This document shows positions 8,552-18,900 of a stretch of DNA of 39,401 bases, piece by piece. Origin of the DNA: Klebsiella pneumoniae (lineage in GTDB: Bacteria > Myxococcota_A > UBA796 > SXON01); assembly GCA_945867435.1 (NCBI GenBank), contig CAMBIK010000007.1, forward strand, positions 1 to 39,401, given 5' to 3'. The translations under genes were made by a program, and so were the position numbers. Under the pieces are notes generated by a model, which was given only the letters and a program-made list of their open reading frames with translations, did no database searches and was not told the origin of the DNA. Within the stretch, counting starts at the first letter, position 1. Each line of letters begins with the position of its first letter.

Positions 8552-9337
8552 ATGGACCTCTCCCTCCTCTTCGAGCCGGACACCTGGGTCAGCCTCTTCA
8601 CGCTGACCGCGATGGAGGTGGTGCTCGGCATCGACAACGTCATCTTCATCTCCATCCTCGCGGGGAAGCTCCCCGTCGCCCAGCAGGCGTCGGCTCGCCG
8701 GATCGGCCTCTCCCTCGCGCTGGTTTCGCGCCTCGCCCTCCTGTTCGCGATCGCGTGGGTGATGGGGCTGACCGCACCGCTCTTCGCCCTGTTCGGCCAC
8801 ACGTTCTCGGGCCGAGACCTCATCCTCCTTGGGGGTGGACTCTTCCTCGTGGCGAAGGCCACCCACGAGATGCACGACAAACTCGAATTCGAGCACGTCG
8901 AGCAGACCGGACCGGTCGGGGCGGCTGCATTCGGCATCGTCCTGGTACAAATCATGCTCTTGGATATTGTCTTTTCGCTCGACTCCGTCATTACCGCAGT
9001 GGGCATGGCAAAGCACATTCCAATCATGGTGGTCGCGATGTTGGTCGCGGTCGGGGTGATGCTCGCCTTCGCCCGTAGCATCGGGGAATTCGTCGAGCGG
9101 CACCCGACGATGAAGATCCTCGCGCTGGCCTTCCTGATCCTCATCGGAGTGATGCTCATCGCCGAGGGGATGGGGCAGCACATCGGCAAGGGATACATCT
9201 ACTTCGCAATGGCGTTCTCGTTCGGTGTGGAGCTCATCAACCTCCGACTCCGCAAGAAGCTCGCCCCCGTGATGCTGCACCACCGCTTCGAGGCCGCATC
9301 CATCCCTCCAACCCAAGATCAAGGTGGTACCCCATGA
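8552..9337 (+). CDS. TerC/Alx-family integral membrane protein
   Basis: WVSLFTLTAMEVVLGIDNVIFISILAGKLP and QIMLLDIVFSLDSVITAVGM are the two conserved TerC motifs; polytopic. Confidence 0.93.
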   Translation: MDLSLLFEPDTWVSLFTLTAMEVVLGIDNVIFISILAGKLPVAQQASARRIGLSLALVSRLALLFAIAWVMGLTAPLFALFGHTFSGRDLILLGGGLFLVAKATHEMHDKLEFEHVEQTGPVGAAAFGIVLVQIMLLDIVFSLDSVITAVGMAKHIPIMVVAMLVAVGVMLAFARSIGEFVERHPTMKILALAFLILIGVMLIAEGMGQHIGKGYIYFAMAFSFGVELINLRLRKKLAPVMLHHRFEAASIPPTQDQGGTP

Positions 9338-9654
9338 ACTGTCCGCGCTGTGAAACCACGACCCTCGACGAGCGCGACCGCGACGGCGTCACGATCGATG
9401 TCTGCAGGACCTGCCGTGGCATCTGGCTCGACCGCGGCGAGCTGGAGAAGCTCATCGCTCGCACGACGGCCGAGTTCGACGAGGTCGATCACCGCCCTCG
9501 CTATGTGCCCGAACCGGCCAGGCAGCGCGACGACGACGATCACCGCCCTCGCAATGTGCCCGAACCGGGCCGGCAGCGCTACGACGACGATCACCGCGGG
9601 GGGGTGCGCCGCAAGAAGGGATGGATGGAATCGTTGGGGGATATCTTCGACTGA
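9334..9654 (+). CDS. zf-TFIIB-type zinc-ribbon protein with low-complexity tail
   Basis: MNCPRCETTTLDERDRDGVTIDVCRTCRGIWLDRGELEKLI; 4-bp ATGA overlap with the TerC gene. Confidence 0.85.
   Translation: MNCPRCETTTLDERDRDGVTIDVCRTCRGIWLDRGELEKLIARTTAEFDEVDHRPRYVPEPARQRDDDDHRPRNVPEPGRQRYDDDHRGGVRRKKGWMESLGDIFD
9487..9597 (+). repeat. 51-bp in-frame tandem repeat, two full copies (9487-9537, 9538-9588) plus partial third
   Basis: gatcaccgccctcg(c)(t/a)atgtgcccgaaccgg..ggcagcgc.acgacgac duplicated; encodes DHRPRxVPEPxRQRxDD. Confidence 0.9.
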
Positions 9655-9657
9655 ACC

Positions 9658-9691
9658 AGGAGCGCGATTGCGCTACGCGCAACACGCTCCT
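9658..9691. terminator. Hairpin just after the zf-TFIIB stop codon, possible intergenic terminator (no T-tract)
   Basis: AGGAGCG-cga-TTGCGC-tac-GCGCAA-ca-CGCTCCT: 7-bp and 6-bp stems separated by a small internal loop. Confidence 0.4.
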
Positions 9692-9747
9692 ATCCGCGCT
9701 CACCCTGCTCGTGCTCCCGACGCTCTATGCGTGGCGGATGGAGAATC

Positions 9748-10830
9748 CTACCCGTTCTTCCTCTCAAAGTCCCCCATGAAGGACACGAGGGCATCCACGC
9801 TTTCCTGTTCCAGCGCGTTGTAGAGGCTGGCGCGGATGCCGCCCGCCGACCGGTGGCCCTTGAGCCCATCCAAGGTTGCGAGCTTCGCCTCCTTCACGAA
9901 GCGTTCCTCCAGCTCCTCGCTGGGCAAACGCCAGGTGATGTTCATCACGCTTCGGCTGTCCAGCGCGGCGTGCGGGCGCCAGAAGCCGGTGCGGTCCAAC
10001 TCGCGGTAAAGCGTGCCGGACTTCTGCCGATTCTTTTCGATCATCGCGGCGCTTCCGCCGTTGGCTTCCATCCACGCCAGCACCCGGTCGAGCACATAGA
10101 TGCCCACGCAGTTGGGCGTATTGTACATCGACCCATCCTTGGCGTGCACCTTGTAGTCCAGCATCGCGGGCAGGCCTTCGGGCACCCGGTCGAGGGCCCA
10201 GGGGGAGAGGAGAACGAGCGTTACCCCGCTCGGACCCAGGTTCTTCTGCGCACCTGCGTAGACCAGCTCGTGCGCCCCGATGTTGACGGGCACGCCAGCG
10301 ATGTCCGAGGAAAGGTCGGCGATGAGCCGGTGCCCCTGGGCATCCGGGGTGTGGTGGTACTCGGTGCCATAGATGGTGTTGTTCGAGGTGTAGTGCAGGT
10401 ACACCGCCCCTTCCCGCACGGCGTACTCGCCGTTCTGGGGCACGCGCTTGAAGTTGTTGGGCGCGTCGTCCCAGATCGCCTTGGCATCGCCGATGCGCTT
10501 GGCCTCCTTGATCGCCTTCTGGGCCCAGGTGCCGGTCACAAGGTAATCGGCCTGCTCACCGGGGCGAAGCAGGTTCAACGCCGCCATGTAGAACTGGAGC
10601 GAGGCCCCGCCCTGAAGGAACAAGACCTGGTAGCCGTCGGGAACGGAGAGCACGCGCTTTACCCGGGCCTCCGCGCCATCCACGACAGCCTGGAAGGTCT
10701 TGCTGCGGTGGCTGATCTCCATGAGCCCGATGCCGGATCCGTTGAGATCCAGCAGGTTCGCCCTAAGTTCCTCCACCACGGAGACAGGCAGAACGGCCGG
10801 GCCGGCCGAGAAGTTGTGCAAACGGGGCAT
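9748..10830 (-). CDS. serC: Phosphoserine aminotransferase
   Basis: MPRLHNFSAGPAVLPVSVVEELRANLLDLNGSGIGLMEISHRSKTF; YAGAQKNLGPSGVTLVLL PLP-Lys motif. Confidence 0.96.
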   Translation of the reverse strand: MPRLHNFSAGPAVLPVSVVEELRANLLDLNGSGIGLMEISHRSKTFQAVVDGAEARVKRVLSVPDGYQVLFLQGGASLQFYMAALNLLRPGEQADYLVTGTWAQKAIKEAKRIGDAKAIWDDAPNNFKRVPQNGEYAVREGAVYLHYTSNNTIYGTEYHHTPDAQGHRLIADLSSDIAGVPVNIGAHELVYAGAQKNLGPSGVTLVLLSPWALDRVPEGLPAMLDYKVHAKDGSMYNTPNCVGIYVLDRVLAWMEANGGSAAMIEKNRQKSGTLYRELDRTGFWRPHAALDSRSVMNITWRLPSEELEERFVKEAKLATLDGLKGHRSAGGIRASLYNALEQESVDALVSFMGDFERKNG

Positions 10831-10832
10831 GA

Positions 10833-12035
10833 TTACTCCGAGATCGCGACTGAGGAAGCCGCGAAGATGTTGGGGTCGGATTGGATGCGGGCGAGCGCCT
10901 CAGCGGAGATCGCGCCCTTGATGGCGATGCGCGCGCAGGCGGCCTCCCCACCCGAGAAGATGATGTTCTGCATGTCTTCCACGTTCACCCCGGCTTCCCG
11001 CAGGATGCCGAGCACCTGGGCGAGCACCCCGACGCGGTCGGCATGGCGGACGACCAGGAGGTGCGTGGCAGGGGTGCGTGTGGCCAGGTTCACGCAGTTG
11101 GGGATCGCCGCGCCATCACGGTACGCAGCCACGATCCTCACACATTCCTCGCCCACGGCCTCCTCCGCCTCGTCGGTGCTGGCACCGATGTGGTGCGTGC
11201 CGTACACGTTGGGCTCATCGACCAGCTCGTGGTGGTAGGCGGCCTGGGCGGCGGTAGGCTCGTCCGGGAAAACATCGGTGCCAACGCGGATGTTCCGTTC
11301 CCGCACGGCGCGGAGCATCGCCGCGGTGTCGACGATCTCGGCGCGCGCCGTGTTGATGAAGTAGGCACCGGTCTTCATCGCCGCGAACACGCTCTCGCCA
11401 ATGCGACCACGCGTTTCGGGGACCAGCGCGAGGTGCACGCTCACGGCATCCGCGCCGGCCACGGCGGCTTCGATCGTGGGTGCATCGACGATGCAGAGCG
11501 AGGCGTCGTCGGGGAAGGTGCGGCCCCAGGCGACGATCTTCATGCCCAGCGCCACCGCCCGCACGATCACCTCGCGGCCGATCTGCCCGGCCCCGATGAT
11601 CGCGAGGGTACGACCGCGCAAGCCACGCGCCACGCCGAACCGCTTCTTGTCCCAGGTGCCGGCGCGAAGGGCGGCCACGTTGTCGCTGATGCGACGGTCA
11701 AGGTTGATGAGGTGGCCGATGGCCAGCTCCGCCACGGCCACAGCGTTCTTGCCCGGGCAGTTCGTGACGTAGACGCCCCGCTTCGAGGCCGCGGCAAGAT
11801 CGATCGTGTTCACCCCCGCCCCCGCCCGGATCACCAGGGACAGGGAGCGGCCCGCCGCGATGTCGGCCGACGTGACCTTCGTGCTCCGCACGATGAGCAC
11901 CTCCGGGTCCAGCTCGGCGATCACGGCGGTGAGCCTTGCTTCCCGCGCAGTCGTGTCCACGGTCACGACCGCGCCCAACTCCTGCAGGCGACCGGACACG
12001 AAGGGGGCGAGCTTGTCGGCGACGAGGATGCGCAT
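10833..12035 (-). CDS. serA: D-3-phosphoglycerate dehydrogenase with C-terminal ACT domain
   Basis: GLRGRTLAIIGAGQIGREV, INTARAEIVDTAAM, NVYGTHHIGASTDEAEEAVG, ACT-like RVGVLAQVLGILREAGVNVEDMQN; 2 nt upstream of serC. Confidence 0.93.
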   Translation of the reverse strand: MRILVADKLAPFVSGRLQELGAVVTVDTTAREARLTAVIAELDPEVLIVRSTKVTSADIAAGRSLSLVIRAGAGVNTIDLAAASKRGVYVTNCPGKNAVAVAELAIGHLINLDRRISDNVAALRAGTWDKKRFGVARGLRGRTLAIIGAGQIGREVIVRAVALGMKIVAWGRTFPDDASLCIVDAPTIEAAVAGADAVSVHLALVPETRGRIGESVFAAMKTGAYFINTARAEIVDTAAMLRAVRERNIRVGTDVFPDEPTAAQAAYHHELVDEPNVYGTHHIGASTDEAEEAVGEECVRIVAAYRDGAAIPNCVNLATRTPATHLLVVRHADRVGVLAQVLGILREAGVNVEDMQNIIFSGGEAACARIAIKGAISAEALARIQSDPNIFAASSVAISE

Positions 12036-12153
12036 GCGGGAGGCTCCGGGCGGCGGAAGCTAACGCGGACGCTGGACCCCACACTGCGGAACCCGCCCGA
12101 GATGCGCCCTACTAAAGGATGAGCTCGGCACGTTCCATGGCTGCGTACGGCTC

Positions 12154-12852
12154 CTAAAACCGACCCTGAGCCGTGAGTCCCGCGTGGTAGCCGACCGCCA
12201 CCGCCGCGGGTTCGGCCTGGATCAGCAGCGTGACACCCTGGTGGGTCCCCAATCCAAATCCGGGGCTGATGTCCCACATGAACCCCGGCCCCGTGCGCAG
12301 ACCCAAATCGCCCCGCGTGCCATAGAGGATCACTTGGGTGTTCGTATAGGCCTTCCACTTGCTGTCGGGCTGCAGGTAGTAGCGCACGCCGAAGCCCCCT
12401 TGCAGCGTAAGGGACCCATCCTTGGGCCCAACCGGAGAGAGGGTGAGCGTGAGCTCGGGTTCAAACGCACCGCCCCAGTTGTGCGCCAGCGCAATCTCGG
12501 CCATCGCGCCGTACTGAGGCCCGCCATCCTCGTCGGCGATCACGAACGCCGCCTCGAAGCCAGGCGTGACCCGCACCGCCCACTGCCCATTATGGACCAG
12601 CGCCGGGTCCAATTCCCGCGTCACCGACAAGATCTCCTCCTTCGTAATGGCGATCTCCGTCGCATCCCGAAGGCGGATCCGGTACACGGCACCGCGCTCC
12701 AGGATGCGGCCCCGCCACCGCGTGCCGCTCTGGGTGACGATAACATCCTGATAGCGAAGGTTAACCCTTCGACTTAGCTGAAAAGTACCCTCCGCCGCAG
12801 CGGCGTTCGGAATCAGGCCGTCGAGGAGGAGCGTGGCCATGAACAGCAACAT
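12154..12852 (-). CDS. Putative outer-membrane beta-barrel-like protein of unknown function
   Basis: N-terminal signal peptide, alternating amphipathic beta pattern, terminal aromatic F. Confidence 0.5.
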   Translation of the reverse strand: MLLFMATLLLDGLIPNAAAAEGTFQLSRRVNLRYQDVIVTQSGTRWRGRILERGAVYRIRLRDATEIAITKEEILSVTRELDPALVHNGQWAVRVTPGFEAAFVIADEDGGPQYGAMAEIALAHNWGGAFEPELTLTLSPVGPKDGSLTLQGGFGVRYYLQPDSKWKAYTNTQVILYGTRGDLGLRTGPGFMWDISPGFGLGTHQGVTLLIQAEPAAVAVGYHAGLTAQGRF

Positions 12853-12953
12853 GGATACTGGCTAACGCGCGGTGCGAAACGTCGCATGAACCGCCGCTCA
12901 TTCGCAGGCGCACGCGATCCGCGATAGGACTGCTGGCTCCCGAGTTGCCGCCC

Positions 12954-15900
12954 ATGATCGTCCCCAGCCGCCTTGTCCTGTTGCCCGCGGCCCGTGCTGC
13001 GCTTGCGCACGACCTTCTGGAGGCGGGGACCGCGGTGATCGTAGATCTCACGAGCGATCCCGCGGAGGTGCCTGCAGGTGCCTGGGTGCGCGTGCGCACG
13101 GCCGAAGGCGCGCCCGGAACGGGACCGATGATCGTGATGTCCGGCTCCCCCCACCCTACGCGCCCCACCTGGCTGGAGTGTACCGACGTAGGAGGGGTAC
13201 CTACGGGATTCGCCGGTGTGTACCTGCGCGGCATCGGCAGCGGCGGGCGCGCCGGGAACGACGATGTGCGGGAACTCGCAGCGGAATTCGCGTCGACGGG
13301 CACCGCGGTCCTCGCCGATTGGCCCCATCCGCCCGAGGTTTCGGCACCCGAGGGCGTGGGACTGGTGCTCTCGGATGTCCTGGCGGGCTTCGTGCTCGGG
13401 GGGGGGCCGCTCGCTGCGCGCCTCGACCGGCTCACCGCCGGGGATTTCCGGAGGGTGGGAGAGGCCAACTTCGTGGCGTCGCTCGCCAGCCCCGCGTATC
13501 GGCGGGTCGGGGGGGGGGAAGCCGTAGAAGATGCGGCCAAAGGCCTGTACACGGCGGGCGACGCCTATGCCCACGCCTGGCCTGCCGGGGCTGGGCTGCT
13601 TCATGCGCGTGGATTGTCCGAGCGATTCGCCACCCTTCCCGCTGCCGTGGCGGCGTGGCGCGGGCGCACGTCGGTGCCAGCGCAAACCCCGGCTCCCGCG
13701 GTCGAAGATCCCCTTGCCAAGATCGATCCTCACGAGCCCATCGCCATCATCGGGCTGGGTTGCCGCCTGCCGGGGGCCGCCTCCGCCTCGGCGCTGTGGT
13801 CGAACCTTCTCGCCGGGTACAGCGGCATCGTCGAGGTTCCGGTCAGTCGCTGGGACCCACGCCTGTTCTGGGATGCCGACAAGTCCGCGCTCGATCGTAC
13901 CTATGCCAAGATTGGCGGCTTCGTTACCGACTTCACGTTCAACCCCAAGCGTTTCCGCATCCCGCCGGCGGTGGCGCGACTGGTCGACCCCATCCAGCAG
14001 ATGTCCTTGGCGGCCGCAGCCGATGCGCTCGAAGATGCCGGCTACGGCGAGGCTCGCGAATTCGACCGGTCCCGGGTCGCGACCATCCTCGGGAATTCCA
14101 TGGGGGGGGAAATCACCGACGAGTACACGCTCCGGGTGATGTTCCCGGCGCTTCGCAAGGCGCTCAACGAGGTGCCCGGATTCGCGGCTTTGCCCGAGGA
14201 CTCACGCGCTGCCATCCTCGTTGCCTATGAGGCGGGCATCAAGCGGGATCTCGCGCCGATCACCGAAGATTCGATGCCGGGGGAGCTTGCGAACGTCGTC
14301 GCCGGGCGCATCACCAACGCCCTAAACCTCGGGGGCCCCAACTTCACCACGGATGCCGCGTGCGCCGGCTCGATGGCCGCGTTGCAGGCGGCGGTCAAGG
14401 GGCTCCAGGACGGCGATTTCGACATGGCGCTCTCCGGCGGCGCGGACCGGTCGATGGGCGTCGGCACCTACGTCAAGTTCAGCAAGATCGGCGCGCTTTC
14501 GCCGGATGGCAGCCGCCCGTTCGACGCGAACGCCAACGGTTTCGTGATGGGCGAAGGCGTCGGTATTCTCGTGCTGAAGCGGCTGGGCGATGCCCTGCGC
14601 GATGGCGACCGCGTGTACTGCGTCATCCGCGGCTTCGGCGGCAGCTCCGATGGCAAGGGCAAGGGCATCACCGCGCCCAACCCCGAAGGCCAGAAGCGGG
14701 CACTGCGAAGGGCCTACGAAAATGCGGGCGTGGATCCCGCGGATGTCGACCTCGTGGAATGCCACGGCACCTCCACGGTGGTGGGAGACAAGGTCGAAGT
14801 CGAGGCGCTCAGCGACCTCATCGGCCCCGGGCGGCGGTCCCGCCCGACGCGAATCGGCTCGATCAAGTCCAACATCGGTCACCTCAAGAGTGCCGCCGGG
14901 GCCGCAAGCGCGCTGAAGACCTGCCTCGCCCTGTTCCACGGCGTACTCCCCCCGAGCATCAACTATCGAACGCCCAGGGCCGACCTCGATCTTTCCGTCG
15001 TGCCCCTGCGCGTGCAAACCACCCCCGAAGCCTGGGAACACGGCGGTCCCCGCTTTGCCGGCGTGAGCGCCTTCGGCTTCGGCGGCACCAACTTCCACAT
15101 GGTCCTGGAAGGGTTCCGCCCCGGCCTTGCGAAGGCGTCGGCCACCGTGGTGCCGGTCCGAGCCTGGCCCCCGGTAACCACACCCACGCCGGGAGCTTCC
15201 GCGCCTGCATCGACCGTTCTCGCGCCGGCGGCCGTTCGCGTCTCCACCGTCGACAAATCGATCCCCGTCCCGGTGGGGCTCTGGGCCCTTTCCGCCGACA
15301 CGCCGGAGGAGATGGTGCAGAAATGCACGACGCTCGTGGCGAAAGGCGAATCGGCCCCCTACGAACCCAACGCTCCCTTGCGGGTGGCCGCCTGTGCGGT
15401 AGACGACGCGGAGCGCGCCTCGCAGATCGAGAAGGTGGTCGGCGCCATGAACAAGGGCAAGGGCTACGACCTGGTGCGGCAGCGCGGCATCGCCCTGGAA
15501 GATGTGCCTTGCGATGGCCAACTCGCTTTCTTGTTCACCGGCCAGGGCTCCCAGTACATCGGCATGGGTCTGGATCTGGCTGAATACTTTCCCATCGTGC
15601 GAGCCACGTTCAACGAAGCCGATAGCGTGATGGAACCGCTGCTCGGCCGGACGCTTACCTCGCTCATCGCTCACGACGCAACGATGACGGAAGAAGCGCA
15701 GTTCGACCGACTCCGCGACACCGCCATCTCCCAGCCCGCCACGCTCACGGTCGATGTGGCCATTCTTCGCCTTCTTTCCGCGTACGGCGTTCGGCCGGAC
15801 ATGGTGGCGGGCCACAGCCTCGGCGAGTACGGCGCGCTAGTCGCAGCCGGCATCCTGACCTTCAAAGAAGCCCTGGTCGCCGTTAGCGCACGCGGTCGCG

Positions 15901-18900
15901 AGATGGCCGCGGTAAAGCTGGAAGATGTCGGAAAGATGGCCGGCATCGCGGCTAGCACCGAAGTGGTCATGGAAGTGCTGGCGGAAGTGCCCGGCTATGT
16001 CGTGCCCGCAAACAAGAATTGTCCGACCCAAACCGTAATTGCGGGCGAATCGGATGCGGTGGAAGCCGCCAGCGAACTGTTCAAGAGCCGGGGCATCACT
16101 GTGTACCCGCTGCCGGTCAGCCACGCCTTCCACAGTCGCATCGTGGCCCCCGCAAGCGCCCCGCTGAAGCGCGTGCTTGAAAGCTTGGATATCAAACCAC
16201 CGGTTCGCCGCATCACCACCAACGTGGACAGCCGCTACTACCCGACCGGCCCCGGCGCCCGCGAAGCGATCATCGAGAACCTGGCGTTGCAGGTAGCCGC
16301 GCCCGTGGAATGGATCGCCCAGGTCGAACGCATGTACGCCGATGGCGCGCGCATCTTCGTGGAATGTGGGCCGAAGCGGGCCTTGTCGGGCTTCGTCGTG
16401 CAGATCCTGAAGCAGCGTCCGCACCGGGCGCTCTACACCAACCAGCCCAAGCGCGGGGGCGTGCCCTCGTTCCTTGACACCCTGGCCGAGCTCTTCGCGC
16501 TCGGATTCCCCGTCGAGCGGGTTCCCGCTGGCGAAACCGACGTTTTCGCGCCGATGGCGCCGCGACGCAGCACCACGCCCCTGCTGGCCGACCGAAACGA
16601 GGCGAGCTCAACGCCCGTTTTGCGCGTGGGCACACCCGAGATCATCCGGACCATCTTCGAGATCGTCGCCCGGCGTACGGGGCTGCCGATCGAGGATCTC
16701 GCCCTCGACCACGACATCGAGGCCGATCTCGGCATCGACACCGTGAAATCCGCCGACATCATCACCCAGGTCCGCGAAACCCTGAAGCTGGAACCGGATC
16801 TCGACTTCCGCATCGGCCAGCACCGCACACTTCGGCAGCTTGTGGACTACGCGGCCAACCGCGCCGGGGCCACGCGGCCCGCTTCGATGCCGGAGCGGCG
16901 CGCCGCCGCCGAGGCCGTGGGGCCCGCAGGCACGCCCACGCTTCCCTCTGATGCAGCGGCGAAGTTCCTCGCCCAGGTCGCGAGTCAGGACCTTCGCGGA
17001 CTTGACGCAGCCGCGTTTGCGGCTGCGATGCTCCCCGCGCTGCAGGGTTTCCTTGGTGTGGCATGGACCGCGTTCCAGGCCGCACAACCGCCCGTCGTGG
17101 CGCCCGTCGTGCGCCCTGCCGCCCTGCCCAGCCCAGCAGCGCTTCCGGCCGCTGGGTCACCAGGTCGAAGAGTGGTATGCTCCGGCGCATCGCTCGGATT
17201 ACCTGGGGGAAAGGAGGTTTTTGAGCCCGACGGCATCCAGCGGATGCTGAAGGGCGAAAACCGGATCTCGCAGATCGTTGAAGCCGACCAGGACAAGTTC
17301 ATCGCCAAGAGCCTGGTTCGCCTCACCAAGGATCCGGTGACCGGGGAAGGCAGCTTCTTGCCTGTAGAACGCCGAGATCAGGTCATCCGCCTCGCCGGTC
17401 GCCGCACCCATTTCGATCTGGTGGCCGACTACGGCGTGGACCCGGCGCTCGTCCGCAGCCTCGACATTGCCACTCAGCTCGCGCTCGCGGCGGCGATAGA
17501 AGCCCTCAAAGATGCCGGGATTCCGCTGGTTCGCACCTGGCGGCAGACCACGACGGGAAGGCCGGTGGCCACCGGGTGGGCGCTCCCCGAATCCATGCGT
17601 GATGGCACGGGGATCGTGTTCGCCAGCGCTTTTGCCGGCTACGACCAGCTGGTCCAGAAGTTGGGGCAGGATGGCGGGGATGGCGAAGGCCACTTCGACC
17701 GTCGTTTCTTGTTCCAAATCCTGGCGATGGGCCACAGTCAGCTCGCCCAGTTTTTGGGCGCGCGAGGCCCAAACACAGCGGTAAACGCCGCGTGTGCCAG
17801 CACCACCCAGGCGCTTGCGGTCGCCGAGGATTGGCTCAACGCGGGGCGTTGCGACCGCGTAATCGTCGTCGGCGCCGACGATGTGACCAGCGAAAACCTC
17901 TTGGAGTGGATCGGTGCCGGCTTCATGGCCGCAGGCGCCGCCACCACCACCGCCGAGGTCGAGAACGCCGCTTTACCCTTTGATCGTCGTCGGCACGGCA
18001 TGATCCTCGGCATGGGCGCGGTGGGCCTGGTGCTGGAACGCAGCGCCGATGTCGTGGCACGCGGCATGACCCCCATCGCCGATCTGCTCGGCACCCACAT
18101 CGCCAACAGCGCCTTCCACGGCACCCGGCTCGACGCCGAGCACATCAAGCGGGAAGTCAAGACGTTCGCCGACAAGGTGGTCGCCGTTGCGGCCGTGAGC
18201 CATCGGGAATTTGCCGAGCGATGCGTTTTCCTGAGCCACGAAACGTACACCCCGGCCCGCGGCGGTTCGGCAGCGGCCGAAATGGCCAGCTTGCCCCACG
18301 CGTTCGGCCCGGCGGCATCGAAGATGATCATCGCCAACACCAAGGGGTACACGGGGCACGCGATGGGCGCGGGCATCGAGGACACCGTGGCGGTGAAAGC
18401 GCTGCAATACCAGCTTGTTCCCCCCATTCCCAACCTTCGTGAACCCGACCCCGATCTGGGCGATCTCACTCTGAGCACGGGCGGCCACTACGACGTGCAG
18501 TACGCGCTTCGACTCGCGGCAGGGTTCGGCAGCCAATTGGCACTTGCAGCCTGGCGAAAAGTCGCGCATGGCGACAGCAGGATAACGGATGCGCAAGCGA
18601 ACGCGGCATGGCTGCAGCGCGTGGGTGGCGCGTCGGGAACGACCGTAATCGAGGCGCGGCAGCTTCGTTTTGTTGCGGATGCGGGCGCCCCTCCGGCCGT
18701 GAGCCCCGTACCTGCGGCCCAGGCGCCACGATCCTCAGCCCCCGGCGTGAGCCGAGATGCAGTGCTGGAACGGCTCGTGGGCGTCGTAGCTGCAAAAACG
18801 GGCTACGGAAGGGAGGAGATCGACCCCAGCTACGAGCTGGAGGCTGATCTGGGCATCGACACTGTGAAGCAGGCCGAGATCTTCGCGGAGGTCCGTGACG

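Noticed and set aside
14322-15815. 497-aa minus-strand ORF inside the megasynthase gene, and similar long antisense ORFs (5691-7040, 20784-21827)
   Set aside because: Low-complexity His/Arg/Gly/Ala-rich translations without recognisable motifs, antisense to well-supported coding sequence; expected from high-GC third-position bias.
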